Positions 23,153-35,122 of a stretch of 64,000 bases of DNA are shown in pieces. The translations under genes and the position numbers were made by a program. Source of the stretch: Boswellia sacra (Eukaryota > Streptophyta > Magnoliopsida > Sapindales > Burseraceae); NCBI GenBank assembly GCA_013180625.2, contig SNVD02011200.1:310001-374000 (forward strand). The letters run 5' to 3'. A model generated the notes under the pieces. It ran no database searches, had not been told where the DNA came from, and saw only the letters and a list, made by a program, of their open reading frames with translations. Within the stretch, counting starts at the first letter, position 1; the number at the start of each line of letters is the position of its first letter.

Positions 23153-24268
23153 AACTTCTTAGCTGGCTTGCTATGAGAAAACTGTAACTAGAATGCTTGG
23201 ACTATACAGAGTAATTTCTTGAAGCATACAAATTTTAGGTCCGACAGCATTTAAAATAAAATATCGGCTTCCACCCTAATTAATTATATTTGGTTGAAAT
23301 TTGCAAACCTGCAACCTTATGTGCAACGCCAAGATCAAGTCAATATGTTTTTATTATAGGACCAGTAGTTTATGTTATGTTATTTAGGGCTATTAAGTTT
23401 ATATGTCTGAGCTTTAAATATTAAAATTTGGAGTATCTGCCAAACCTTAACATCTTTTGAATGTTTGAACCAATTATTCAATTATTAGTTAAGTTTCTTG
23501 GCAGAATTTTGATGATGACTGACTTGATAATGAATCTCAGGAATAACCAACTACTTATCTGCCTGATCTGTTAAATACAAATATTAATATTAGATCCATA
23601 TCCTCGTAATTTAAGTTTTTGGATTGAATAGTTATTTAATATGATCTTTGAATCCAAAAGTTATGTTTTGATTTTTGATTTTTGATTTTTTATAATTGTA
23701 CAATTTAGTTGTGTGTATTATTCAAAAAAATTTATATAAAAATAAAAAAAATTGAATGGAATGGGATCTAAATTTCTTGATTCAATCAATTTTTGTCTCA
23801 TTTATGCATGTTTGTTTGGGCCTTACTGGGCCTTTCATTCTTTTACTGCAATGTCATTTTTGTTTCGAATTTTGATAGTTGGGCCTCAATGGGCCTTTTG
23901 TGGACAGGCATAAGCATAAGAGGTTTGGACATGTCACTTGATCAGATAAGACAAACCCAGTTACAAGTAAATTTGATAAATGACATCATATTGATATTAT
24001 ACTGCAACAGTTCAACAAATTATTACAGGACATAGATTCCCAACATTAATTAGCTAGGAATCCATTACAATAAAAAAGATATATTTCTATTTTGTCGTTT
24101 CAATGATTCATTATTGGAATCCATTACAATAATATGTGTTAAATAGAGTAGTGTCTCTCTTTTATTAATAAACACCTGAAAAAGGAATGTAAATATATTT
24201 TTCATCTACTTGTGGTCTATGGAGATCCAATTTTGACCTGAGCTTCAACAGCTGATTAATAAACAAGA
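23153..24268. other. intergenic; duplicated downstream flank of peptide genes
   Basis: The part from about 23770 to 24060 (GTTGGGCCTCAATGGGCC, GGCATAAGCATAAGAGG) is similar to 27430-27660 downstream of peptide gene D, marking a segmental duplication of the peptide plus 3' flank. No coding sequence is supported. Confidence 0.5.
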
Positions 24269-24657
24269 TCAGCAGTGGCAGGGACAGCATTGACCTGGTG
24301 GCGCCGGTGCACAGCAAACGCAATGCGGGCATATGGGTGCTTGCTTTTTCGGTAACCCTCCAGGGGGACCTGGCAAAGAAGATATCAGTATCAAAATCAG
24401 TCCAAAATTCAGCTTAAATTAACAGGCAAAAATTTATCAACAATATATCACTAAATGTTGACAATATTTGACACCTTTCTTCATGGAAAATTCTGAAACA
24501 AAGAGAATATATAAAGAGAGATACGATTACTCATTAAGTACACTTGATTACCCTGAACAGGAAATCGAGCTGCTTTGCATGGCAGCATGGGAGAGAACAC
24601 CATGGCAAAGATGAAGAGAGTCAGAAGCAAAGTCCTTGCAGTACTCTTGCCTGCCAT
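24269..24657 (-). CDS. secreted cysteine-rich peptide C, 68 aa
   Basis: Exons 24552-24657 and 24269-24369 join at phase 1. The signal peptide is MAGKSTARTLLLTLFIFAMV and cleavage is likely near CKAARF. The mature core reads CPHCVCC, APAPPGQ, CCPCHC, the canonical eight-cysteine arrangement, with no tail. A TATA-like TATTTATAG lies near 24738-24747, about 85 bases upstream. It is most similar in layout to copy D (both have a PPG...K(K/M)QAPICPHC linker), consistent with duplication of the pair. Confidence 0.82.
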
Positions 24658-25287
24658 GACTTTTAAGCTGATCTATGGGAAAATTATTTGTTATTAATAT
24701 ATGCTCAGATTATTTTATATTATTGCTATTGAATGTGAAGTCTATTTATAGATTACAAGAGCTCAAAAATGGAATTCAATTTTACGTAAATGATGGGGTA
24801 GTCTATGAATCAAAAGATTGATTCCCAAGTTCCAACTAATTTCCTTTAGACTGCATTTGGTCTTCGTTTGCAACTAAATATATACGGAAGTATTTTTAAA
24901 TTCATCATTGAGTTACTCGGAAATTGTATATTCTTGACTTTTCAATCGTCTTACCTCCATATTCAAATGATTTATCCTTTCTTCAGACTTATTTTTGATG
25001 ATATGTTGCTTGTCTGAATGGAAATAATGCTAACGTCACCATGGCAATTGACTTGAATAAAAAATGAAAAACTTCACTTTGGAAACTGCCTGGAGATTGT
25101 CTTAGAAAATAAAAGTCACCAAAATTGAATATACGATCAGAATATTGAATGGAATCTTATATCAAAATAAACAAGACTAACACCAAGCTAGCCCCCTATG
25201 CGTCGGAGTCGTACTCTTTTTGTTACCTTCTATGGGGCAAAAGGTAACATCGGCGTCCAACCAAGGAACACAAGTCGCATCCTTTAC
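24658..25287. other. intergenic; promoter flank of peptide C
   Basis: It contains the probable TATA box of peptide gene C and no supported gene. The right end borders a DNA-transposon-like element. Confidence 0.35.
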
Positions 25288-26108
25288 CAGGGGCGGAGCC
25301 AGGATACAAAGTTGTCGGGGCCAATTCATGACTTTTTTTTTTTTTTTTGTTCTCTCAGCACAATATAGAAAACTAAATGTAGCAAATAACACAGTTAATT
25401 ACTATAAAAAGAACTAAAAAAAAAAAGATTTCATCATAGTAATATAAAGAACAAGGATTTAGAGATAAAATTAAGGATTTAAAAAAGTTTATTTGTTTAT
25501 GTAACAGAATGAAACTTGACTTTCTAAGGTTATTTATGATTGATTCCATGATAAATATTTACCAATTTTTGTTACTATACGAAATTGACGATTTTTCTAT
25601 TAAAAAAAATCAGCAGAGAATTTTAAATTCATTGTTTGAGGGGTTTTTCTTGAATGAGAATCCAAATTATATTAGAGAGACGCTGATTGTGAGGGGAGAG
25701 GAAGAAAGAAAGAAGAGAAGTAAATTGCCTTTTTACGTTAACAATATTAACAAAAAAATACAAGAGGATTAATTGTAAAATAGGAAAGGAAAATATGAAT
25801 AACTATTTAAATGGAAAAAAGGACAATTAAATTAGTATTATAATGTAAAAATGAGAAGTAAAACTGTACAAATATTTTCTTAAAAATTGAATGTTAATAA
25901 CTAAACTGAAAATGAGTATTATGTCTATATTAATATAACTTAACAAAACATCCTGGGGAGGCCGAAATGGGAAATTTAATTAGACTAAACATGAAAATGC
26001 CAAAACAAGGAGAGGACTATCTAAGAATTTTTAGGAGTTTGGGCGGGGGCGGGGGCGGGGGGTCGCGCGGCCATGGCCGCCCCAGGCCAGAGCGTCGCTC
26101 CTCCCCTG
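25288..26108. mobile_element. hAT-like non-autonomous element with GC-rich end
   Basis: The left end CAGGGGCGGAGCC is answered by the right end GCTCCTCCCCTG, an inverted terminal repeat of about 12-13 bases with a few mismatches. The 8-base flanks TCCTTTAC (25280-25287) and TCCATTAT (26109-26116) agree at six of eight positions, a possible decayed target duplication. No transposase is encoded. Near the right end sits a G-rich run (26040-26065, four or more GGG blocks) and a CpG-rich patch unlike the AT-rich surroundings. Confidence 0.5.
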
Positions 26109-26789
26109 TCCATTATTCTCACAAATTAGTTTTTGTGCTTCACATAAATGTCTTTCAGTACACAAAGATGTGTCTATTAATTAGTTAAGGGAACTTGAAA
26201 CTTATAAATCAGTCCAGGATCTTATTGTTAGTAGCGTATGGTATAAAAGAGACTAATCACTAACTGTTGTATTGGTAGTAGACTAGTAGTCTTGTGCTTG
26301 ATCGTAATTGGCATTCTCCTTTTAAGTGGGAATATAATAAGATTCAACGATCTCTTTCTTGTGGGTTTTTTTTATTTTATTTTTTTTCCTTAAATAGCTA
26401 TTTCGAATGATTCTTGCATTTTTAGCCAAAATTTGATAAACTGACGAAAATGCCCATCTACTGCTATGGAAAATGCTTCTTTGCTTGACCTGAAACAATT
26501 TCACATGCCGTCAAACATCCTCCACTATCATCGACAATTATGCCATCAAATTTTGTCTAATACACTAGTAACAATAATTTAGTACGTTAATTAGATCATA
26601 CATAGTGATTAATTCTAAATAAGATCAACAAAGAAATGTATGACAGAGGGGGTGTTTTTGTCTATTTACCTTTTTAGGGCTAGTTTACGCAAAGGCTTAA
26701 AAAGTTGATTATTTATGCTACATTTTTCAAAGCTTAGCTAATTTCACATACACGAATATGATGACAAACCTTAACCAGGATCCTCAAAT
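26109..26789. other. intergenic, no gene recognised
   Basis: AT-rich sequence with short open frames on both strands and no recognisable motif. It separates the TE-like element from the kinase fragment. Confidence 0.3.
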
Positions 26790-27200
26790 TTTCTTTTCCT
26801 TCATTGCTGGAGGGCCCATTTCTGTTTCAACATCCACAACAACCATGTCATCTGGACTGCTATTTTCCATTACGTTGCTTTGCAATTCCACTTTCCTAGT
26901 TTGTCACGGCCAATTTCTATCTCCAGAGACATTTAATTGTGCCACCACATGACTCATGGTAGGTATCTAGGTGGAAATTGATGCCACACATTCCATTGCA
27001 GTCTCCACAGTTTTTCCAACAGATTGATGTAAAAATTTCCTTGCAGATGGGTCAATTGTGCTTTTTATATTCCCTCTTGCAAGAAATTGAGAGTTGGGTC
27101 CATTGAAGTATCTGAGCGTTCTCATGGCCTTTAATCGCAGCAGGCTGGGGCCTGTGATAGTTCCAAAACGACAATCCCAAAACTACACATGTCACCTTTT
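26790..27200 (-). pseudogene. fragment of a receptor-kinase last exon
   Basis: The minus strand aligns throughout with the last exon of the kinases ending at 10281 and 29113, including the tail ([10 protein letters not shown] on the plus read corresponds to the ET-MGP-AR end) and the segment encoding VVLELITGQ. Several small insertions and deletions and an in-frame break destroy the frame. Upstream kinase exons are absent; peptide gene D follows instead. It is a leftover of a kinase copy lost during duplication of this cluster. Confidence 0.8.
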
Positions 27201-27839
27201 CTTTTTTCACTTTCGTTATACATGTTATACAATTTAGTTTTATATGTTATATTAATGATTCTGACGTTCAGTGAATTTATTTTAAAAATAAAAAAATAAG
27301 GGATCTAAATTCTATTGTCATGCAATCAATCTTGTATCGCTTATGCTCGCTTGATCCCCCACAAGAAAATAAAAACTGGTTTTCCTTGCGATTTTTTATT
27401 TTTGTTTACTGTCTAAGCAATTTATTACTAATGTTGATAGTTGGGCCTTAATGGGCTTTCATATCTTTCTATGGTTGGTAATTTGTCTTTCGAACCCTGT
27501 GAGTTGGGCCTCAATGGGCCTTCTGTCGACATAGCATAAGAAGCCTTGACATGATCATTTGGGGTAACTCAAAACCCGAACACTTGATATATATGACAGC
27601 ATATGCAGCAATTACGTTATTACAAGACATGGATCGCCAAGATTAACCAGGAATCCATTACAATAAATGGATACATGTTCATGGCTTTTCTTAAATACCA
27701 ACATAAATCTGTGTTAAAGAGAGCAGTCTCTCTGTTTTATCCATATATCACAACTGAAAAGGTGTGCAAATAATTTAATTATTACTTATAGAGATCCCAT
27801 TAATGGACTGAGCTTCAACATGCTAATACACTCGGTGGA

Positions 27840-28234
27840 TCAGCAGTCGCAGGGACAGCATCGGCCTGGCTGCGCCGTTGCACAGCACACGCAATGCGGA
27901 CATATAGGTGCTTGCATTTTGGGCACCCTTCCAGGGCCGGGGGGACCTGTACAAAGAAGATATCAGTATCACATATAATTAAATTAACCCAATAAACGTA
28001 AACTAAAGGGTAAAATTCAACGATATCACTAAATAATGTTGATAGGTTTCTTCAAGTAAAAGTTCTGAAACAAAGAGAACATAAGTAATTGAACACAGAT
28101 ATGTTACTGGTCATATACTATATTCGATTACATGGAGTGGGATATCGAGCTGCTTCGCATGGCAACATTGGAGAGAACACCATGGAGAAGATGAGGAGAG
28201 TCACCAGTAAAGTCCTTGCGCTGTTGCCTGCCAT
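27840..28234 (-). CDS. secreted cysteine-rich peptide D, 69 aa
   Basis: Exons 28132-28234 and 27840-27946 join at phase 1. Signal peptide MAGNSARTLLVTLLIFSMV, then FSPMLPCEAARYP. The mature part has CPHCVCC, ATAQPGR, CCPCDC. The last base of exon 1 is T rather than the G found in all other copies, so the codon across the junction is TGT (Cys) instead of GGT (Gly), giving a ninth mature cysteine. The donor T|GTAATC is also weaker than G|GTAATC. A TATA-like TATATTTATAG is near 28317-28327. Peptide D lies between a kinase fragment and the intact kinase that ends at 29113. Confidence 0.78.
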
Positions 28235-29112
28235 ATAGCTTTAATTTAAGCTAATCTATGCGATATTAAGCTTTAGTCAATATGCTATATTGTATGGTTA
28301 GCATTGCATGTGCAGCCTATATTTATAGAATACGAGAGTTTGCTACACAATGGCAGTCTTTCAATTAAAAGATTGGTTTCCAAAACTTAAAATGCTTGCA
28401 AGCTGCGCGCAGCCTCACAGTTGTAATATTTGTCATAGAACCTACAGTGAAATTGCATGGTCTTGACTTTTGAATTGCCTCCGCAATATTTCAAAGTTTT
28501 TTCCTCCCTTCAGACTTATTAAGGATAATAGTTTGATTGTCAGGAAAGATAAATTAATGTTAGTGGCAATTGACTTGAACAAATTAAAAGAAGAATTTGG
28601 TTGGATCCCATTAGTTAGTATCTCTGTATCTATTGTTGACTCTTGAAACAATATATACCCATAAATGTGTCGTTCAAAAGAATCAAAATGACTTGTCTTT
28701 TATATGCTCTCTCAAGAAAATGACTTGTCGGATGCCCTTTGCAAGTGAGATATATAGCATTAATCTGAAAATGTATTTAACACCGACGACTTTGTTCTCA
28801 AACAAAACTAGTTTCTATGAAGAAAAATAATATCGAAAATCCATCATGGTCAACAAACTTTGTAGCAATGCGTTTACTTTTATAAGAAAATGGATAACTT
28901 CTCTTGGAAACTGCTTGTAAATTAAGTCATACCAAATACAAGTTACCAGACTTCAATATTCTCGTAATGCCGCATTGTACTTGATACAAAAATAAGCAAC
29001 ACCAACGCCATGGAACTCCACGGTAGCCCCGTGTATATATCTCTACATTCTGTCCAAATCCATTCTAAATACATGATGACAAAAACCTTAACCAAGATAC
29101 TATTTATTGCTT
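28235..29112. other. intergenic between peptide D and receptor kinase 2
   Basis: It carries the presumed promoter of peptide D and no supported gene. Short open frames on both strands lack any family signature. Confidence 0.35.
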
Positions 29113-32100
29113 CTACCTTGCCTGAGGACCCATTATTGTTTCAAGATCCAAAGTAATCATGTCAGCTGGGCTGCTTGTTTCCACTGCTTTGCTGTCCAAT
29201 TTCCTCGTTTGTTCATCGGCAATTTCTATCTCCAAAGACTCTTTTAATTGGGACACCACATAACTCATAGTGGGCCTCTGGGTGGAAATGGATGCCACAC
29301 ATTCAATTGCAGTCTCGACAGCTTTCCAAACAGAATTGATGTCAAAATTTCCTTCCAGTCTTGGGTCAATTATGCTTTTTATATCCCCTCTTGCAAGAAA
29401 GAGTTCAGTCCATTGAACTATATGAGTGTTCTCATGGCCTTTGATCACAACAGGCTGACCTGTGATTAGTTCCAAAACAACAATTCCGAAACTGTACACA
29501 TCACTTTTCTCAGTTAGCCTGTTGGATGTACAATACCTGCATATAAGAAAATAAATAAATAGAAGTATATTAAGTTTCCAAATGCCTGTGGAGGGTAGAT
29601 TTGGAAGAATAGAATTACTTACTCTGGGTCAAGGTAACCCACTGTGCCAACAATTGATGTCCATAAATGGCTTTCTGCACTCTCAACTGGGAAAAGTTTG
29701 GAGAGCCCAAAATCTGCTATCTTGGCCTGCATTTGTTCGTTCAACAAAATATTGGCAGTCTTCACATCTCTATGAACTATTGGTGGCTTGCAACCATTAT
29801 GCAAGTACTCTAGCCCTGTTACAATAATATTATTTTAGCCTATCTTAATGAGTTTGGCTAGGAGACACGAGCATCAAGAAATTAAATTTATTAATTGGTC
29901 ATCATCTGCTTGTTCACCTTGTGCTGCATCAACTGCAATTTTGACTCTCTCTTTCCAGCTCAAAGCTTTGTTACTTTTATCTGCAGGAACAAAATACGTA
30001 TAAGAAGAAAATATATACTTGTTTTATTTAAGGTTTATTGTTAACAAATATTGAACATTAACTGAGAAAATATGCAATTAACATGGGAATTCCTTTCAGA
30101 CAAACATGGCTCTTACCTAATAAAGTCTGCCTTAAGTTTCCATATGCCATGTACTCACAGATGACCCCAAAGTTTCCACCATCATTGCAATATCCGACAA
30201 GGGAAACTAAGTTCTTATGATGAACTCTCATCAAGAGCTGAGCCTGTTGCTCAAGATGACAATTAAATATAATTAAACTAAAAAAGTATATTACTTGTAA
30301 TTGTTTTTCTAATAATCTGCTAAGTTTACTTAATATTTAGTGGTATTTCACCTCGGTTCGAAACTGCTTAGACCCTTGGGATGATGATGGAGAGAGCATT
30401 TTGACAGCAACTTGCCTACCATCAAACAAGTATCCATGATAAACTGTTCCAAACCCTCCTTTTCCAAGAACTCTGTTGAAGTTATTGGTGATATTCACAA
30501 TCTCAGAGTAAGTGAATTTCTGGCTTTCTGATTCCAATGACCCTTCCATACTTTCATGAGATTTGCCGTCCCGCTTTGCAGCTGTAAATTAAGTAGCACT
30601 ATATAGTTAGCATGTTGTTTGCTAAAAAGAATCCTGGAATTGAATGGTTATCTTACACACAAGAACCATTTCAGGACTGCAATAAGATAGTTGACAGTGT
30701 TTCCAAAGCAAATATGAAAGGTTTGAATGAATAATAAATATACCTTGTTTCCTTCTACAAATCCAAAGAATGAGCAATGCAATGAAAATGACTAGCGCTA
30801 TTGAAATAATTGCTGCAAGCAGAGGCAACATAATACTTTTCTTCTCCTTTTTGCATGGAGGTGACCAACAAAGATCCCGATTTCCTTCAAAACTATCATT
30901 GAATTACATGTTCTTAGTTCAAAACGAAGGAAGTAGGAAAATTGTCAAATGAAATGAAGCTGGCATTTACATCTGAACTTTAACAAAATTTAAACCTCAA
31001 TAACAGTGATTCATTCTGTGATTTTGCCTTAAGGGAACCAGGAATTAGACCAGAGAGTTTGTTTCCTTCTATATTCCTGCAAATACTAACTGAATTTAAT
31101 CGTCTTATTCTCCTTGAAATAAGTATAAAGTTGCACTATTATAGTTCAACAACTTACAGAACACTCAATGATGGTAGTTGTGACAGAAAATCAGGCAGAG
31201 GTCCTGTCAAACTGTTGTTTGATAAATCCCTGGAGAAAAGGATTGTTCAAATGTTTATATTAGGAAAGATGAACTTTCCATATACCTTGCAAATTCTCTG
31301 CAAAATAATCACATTCTAATTGACACATGCTTACAGATACTGTAATGATTTGAGTTGGGAGAATGAAAAAGATATCCTTCCTGTCAATCCTCTGGATGTT
31401 AGATTCCTGCGGATAATACATGTAGCTTAGAAATCTAATCAAATATGCATTTTCTGATTGCCTGATATTTTAATTGCATCTTCTTTGTAAAGCACAAGCA
31501 CTCACAAAGAGATAATTTTGGGGGTACTGTAACCAGTTTTGCTGCAATTCAGGCCATCCCAAGCATATTTTGGTGGTTCACATGGATCTCCTTGCCAGCC
31601 TAGTCGATCCAACTCATAGTTCTTCTTGATTTCCATGATCGCATTAACTAGTACATTGACACCAATTAAGATTGGAAATTGCAATTGGCTTATGCTTCAA
31701 CCTCTAGGAGAACGTATACAAAAATTTGAACAAGATACATACCATCATCCTGGTCTGTAGATGCTTGTAAAAAATCTTTTGCAACATATATTTCCATTGC
31801 GTTTAGAATGGGAGGATGTGTAGACTTCGATGTTTTGTAAAGAGAAAATTTGAGATTGCTTCCTGTCACAGCCTCTGCGGTAGCTATAGTTATTGAACTT
31901 AGGTAATTAGGAACAACAGATTTCTCCCACAAGTTACCGTTTAATTCTATGGTGAATTCTCTAGATTGGTTCGGTAAGAGTTTTTCAACTTCAGCAAAGT
32001 GCATGTACACGTAAAAATGCAAAGCCGAATCGCCAATTTCAAAGTCCAAATCCAATGGGACATTGACATTCTTTGGCTTTGCAGCAGTACTCATAACAGC

Positions 32101-33752
32101 TGATGGCAATCTGTACTCGGATTCAGCCAAGGTGTCAGTGGTGAACGAGGTGCTGATTGGTACCGGACCCCGGTATGGAAACCACATTCGATCGTATTTA
32201 TCATCAGGAAACCTGGGTGAGGTAGTAAGATAACAAATATGTTATATGTTGGCTTAGTTAGTTCCGTAATAATATTAAAATCCACATGTCGTCATATCTT
32301 TAAAAACTAAGGAAAATTTATACAAGAAGAGGATCTGATTCTAGTTAAAAATCATTACTTGCAGCATAAGTAATTTACCTGATCATCTGATTTGTTGTTG
32401 AACCAACATCGAGGCGTTTATATAAAGCTAAGGCTAATCCAGTTTGATTTTTGTAAGTGGAATTATGGTAATGCCTGACCTCTAGTGCTGATATGAAAGG
32501 AGTTCCTTTGCCAGTGTTGAGGAGACAAACATAAATTTGATCCAATAAGGGCTGGTGTATGATCTCCTTAATCACAACATCAGAAGCATTGTTGAACTTT
32601 ACAGTGTCCCATGGATTAGCTCCAACATACAGATCAAATTCTGGCAAGCTGTCTTGCTCATCATAATCTCCATACATGAAGGAAGCTCTTATCAAGTAGA
32701 TTTTTTCCTTGCCTTCTGGAGGGCTTAGTGTGTAACAATTTCTGCGCCCCTCAGGAAAACTTCTCACATTTGCAAGTGACTTTTGAAGTGTTTCAGACAT
32801 GAACCTGGGAGAAACGTCCTTGTTCACTCCACTGTTAATAACTTCCTCATCTGATACGTATTTAAAAATTGTTTTGTTATCAGTGTACTCCAACCCTGTT
32901 GGCAGGCCACAGTCAATGTTTATGTCACCTGCAACAAATAAAAAAGAAAAAAAAATGGAGATCAATCACAATAGGCATGAGGGACCTAGCCAAAAATTCG
33001 CTTGAGGAGGAACAAATTCAATCAATCATAAATTTAAAATTTTCTGTAAACAACCACCAAAAATATACTGCAAAAATTTTATAAATTTTTAAACATTTAA
33101 GGTTGTTTATGTAAAATCATAAACATATAAAAGACAATTGCCCCTCTTGAGCCCTATGTAGCTGCATCTATGTGTATTTTGTATATAAATCCATTACAAG
33201 GATGTAGCCAGAAATTGGATCTAGAGTGGAGAAATTTAACCAATTATTAAATTTTAAATTCTCCATACAAATAAATATTAAAATACTTGTAGAAGTTTAT
33301 AAAATTTCGAACTCTTAGGGATTTTCTCTAAAGTTATGAACATGGGGTGTGTGTGTATATATATATGTTGTAGATTTTCAAACATGTAGGAGGGTTTTTG
33401 TTAAATTATAAACATTTGGAGGCATTTTTGTTACAAAATTTTGTAACATTTTAGATTCCAGAGGGGCAATCGCCCCTCTTGGATTCTATTTAGCTCTGTC
33501 TTCTAAAAGTTATTGTAGTGTACATACATACGTAAATGAGAGATATTTAAACTCACCACCTATGTCGTCTAGATGCCTTCGAGCATGCTTATGACTGACG
33601 AAGTTCTTTGATGTGCCTGGAAGTGTAAAAAGATCAGAAGCCAAAGCCGTAGAGGCTTTAGCACATGAGGAAATTGTTAAGAATGAAATGAAAGTAAACC
33701 ACAACTTGGAAATACAATGCGCATGCCTTCTAACTCTCAATTTTACACCCAT
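29113..33752 (-). CDS. malectin-like LRR receptor kinase (LRR-RLK subfamily I), intact, 922 aa
   Basis: Thirteen exons keep frame: 33557-33752, 32379-32928, 31743-32212, 31506-31647, 31335-31406, 31158-31229, 30996-31076, 30744-30892, 30352-30581, 30117-30243, 29918-29980, 29623-29815, 29113-29536. Signal peptide (1-35, [20 protein letters not shown]); malectin-like region (about 66-405, [16 protein letters not shown]); WDGLNC; two 72-nt LRR exons and a third partial repeat; transmembrane segment (about 545-565) before ICRRKQ; kinase (about 605-880) with [36 protein letters not shown] and [11 protein letters not shown] kinase at the plasma membrane by family. Exon sizes match the kinase at 10.3-14.5 kb almost exactly (exon 2 is 550 and exon 3 is 470 in both), so the two are recent paralogues. 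Intron 1 carries MITE-like sequence. Confidence 0.9.
32975..33510. mobile_element. two MITE-like insertions in intron 1 of receptor kinase 2
   Basis: Two stretches share similar ends. One is about 32983-33170, from GGGACCTAGCCAAAAATTCG to TTGAGCCCTATGTAGCTGC. The other is about 33195-33510, from AGGATGTAGCCAGAAATTGG to TTGGATTCTATTTAGCTCTG. Each has ends that are roughly inverted copies of one another, with a GCCCCTC motif near the right end. No target duplications were confirmed, and the ends are approximate. Confidence 0.4.
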
Positions 33753-34880
33753 TAATTTCTTCTTGCCTTATTGGGCGAACAAACATGAAACATATATATG
33801 TTAAAAGTCTCAGAAACTCTGGAATTCATTGCCTAGCTATAAGGTTAAACTCATATATATGAAAGCAACTGAAGCAACCTAATGTACAGTACTGAAAGGA
33901 AAAGTAGACATGACTGTTGGTATCCTTGGAATTATATGCAAAGTTAATTTACGAAGACCTGAAAAATGCAAAGTCGGCTAAATATAATATAGATTAATAA
34001 CAAAGGAGACCCACTTTGGGACAGACGGAGCTATATACGGTTCAGTAGGTTTTCTGCATGGACATGGTGGCTCAGGAGCACGCAACACATGCAAGCGAGG
34101 AACATGAATTCCGCGTGAAACTGCATGGTGCTACAGTGTTTGAACAAGGAGACATTTTTTTTAAGCCGACTCGTGTAATCTTTTCCACAAATTTTGGCAT
34201 CGAGTTGAGGTCCAATCCAGTTAAACATTGACGGCTAATTGCCGGAGGACCCATTTACTAGAATCTTTAGATTTTGACTAGAGTTGACCTGATCAAGATT
34301 TCATTTCAATTGATGTTTCATCAGTAGGGTGGTTTGAGAAGTCTCTTCTTTTCATATAATCATATATATTTGCAGGAATTCCTGTAGAGCCTACAAAAAC
34401 TGTCTTTGTTTAGATCTGAGTGGCTAAATTAAATGTAATGATCGATAGCATTTACGATTTGGTTTATTTTCCTTGCAAGTTTACTTCAATTAATATATAC
34501 TGCTATTTGTGCTTATTCTGATGTGGTTGGTTGTGAGCTTTTTGATACCATAGCTAGACATTCCAGTGAAACAAAGTGAATTTTAACTCTAATAAACCTA
34601 TAAACTAGCTTTATTATAATTAAATATATAATAACAAAAACATCTTATTCTAACAACTCAATTATATTCAATCGTTCTTATTTAATTAGGATTTATCTCA
34701 AGGATACCTCATGATATGGGTTTTCACCACAAACGTTCTAATACATACTCTAATATCAAATAATATTGTTGATTACTATATCTGACTTTAACAATATTGA
34801 TCCAAACTCATCCTATGTTTAAGTATACACCATCATCCTCTATTAATTGTAATATGTAATATGCATAAGCTAGGGACTTG

Positions 34881-34912
<32 letters not shown>

Positions 34913-34923
34913 CACACACTTAC
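33753..34923. other. intergenic; promoter side of receptor kinase 2 and a peptide relic
   Basis: Apart from a possible cysteine-rich peptide exon-2 relic near 34048-34110, no gene is supported. At 34258-34300 begins a segment (GAATCTTTAGATTTTGACTAG) that recurs at 41350 and 47010, the edge of the peptide/oxygenase duplication. Confidence 0.4.
34048..34110 (-). pseudogene. possible relic of cysteine-rich peptide exon 2
   Basis: The minus strand reads GCTTGCATGTGTTGCGTGC, then CTCCTGAGCCACC and ATGTCCATGC. It aligns with the CPACVCCAP...CCPC-coding stretch of copies E-G, with an internal deletion of about eight bases and substitutions that destroy the frame. No exon 1 was found beside it. Assignment rests on short DNA similarity only. 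Confidence 0.4.
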
Positions 34924-35122
34924 CACGTATGTTGTCTGGTTTCCTTGCTTGCAAATGGCTGCTAAAGTCCTCCGACTTGCCAGAACATCTAATATGATGA
35001 TCAGAAGCCAAAACTATTGTCTCTTCATCAGCAGATGAGCAATTCATGATTGTCAAGAATGATACGAATATAAACCAAACAATTGGATTCCATGGCCTCG
35101 CAACTTTAAATTTTACAATCAT
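34924..35122 (-). pseudogene. orphan first exon of a receptor kinase
   Basis: An open start reads MIVKFKVARPWNPIVWFIFV, continues to a signal-peptide-like core and ends QARKPDNIRG at a GT donor (GTAAGTG). Length, the VLASD motif and the closing RK-D-I-G segment match exon 1 of both complete kinases (VLASD...[10 protein letters not shown]). No malectin exon follows on the minus strand before kinase 2 begins, so only the first exon remains. It could still be transcribed, but no full receptor can be made from this locus. Confidence 0.75.

Noticed and set aside
25509..25772. 87-codon open frame resembling the hAT-family dimerisation end of plant zinc-finger-like proteins
   Set aside because: Within a TIR element, but the resemblance is too weak to call a transposase remnant.
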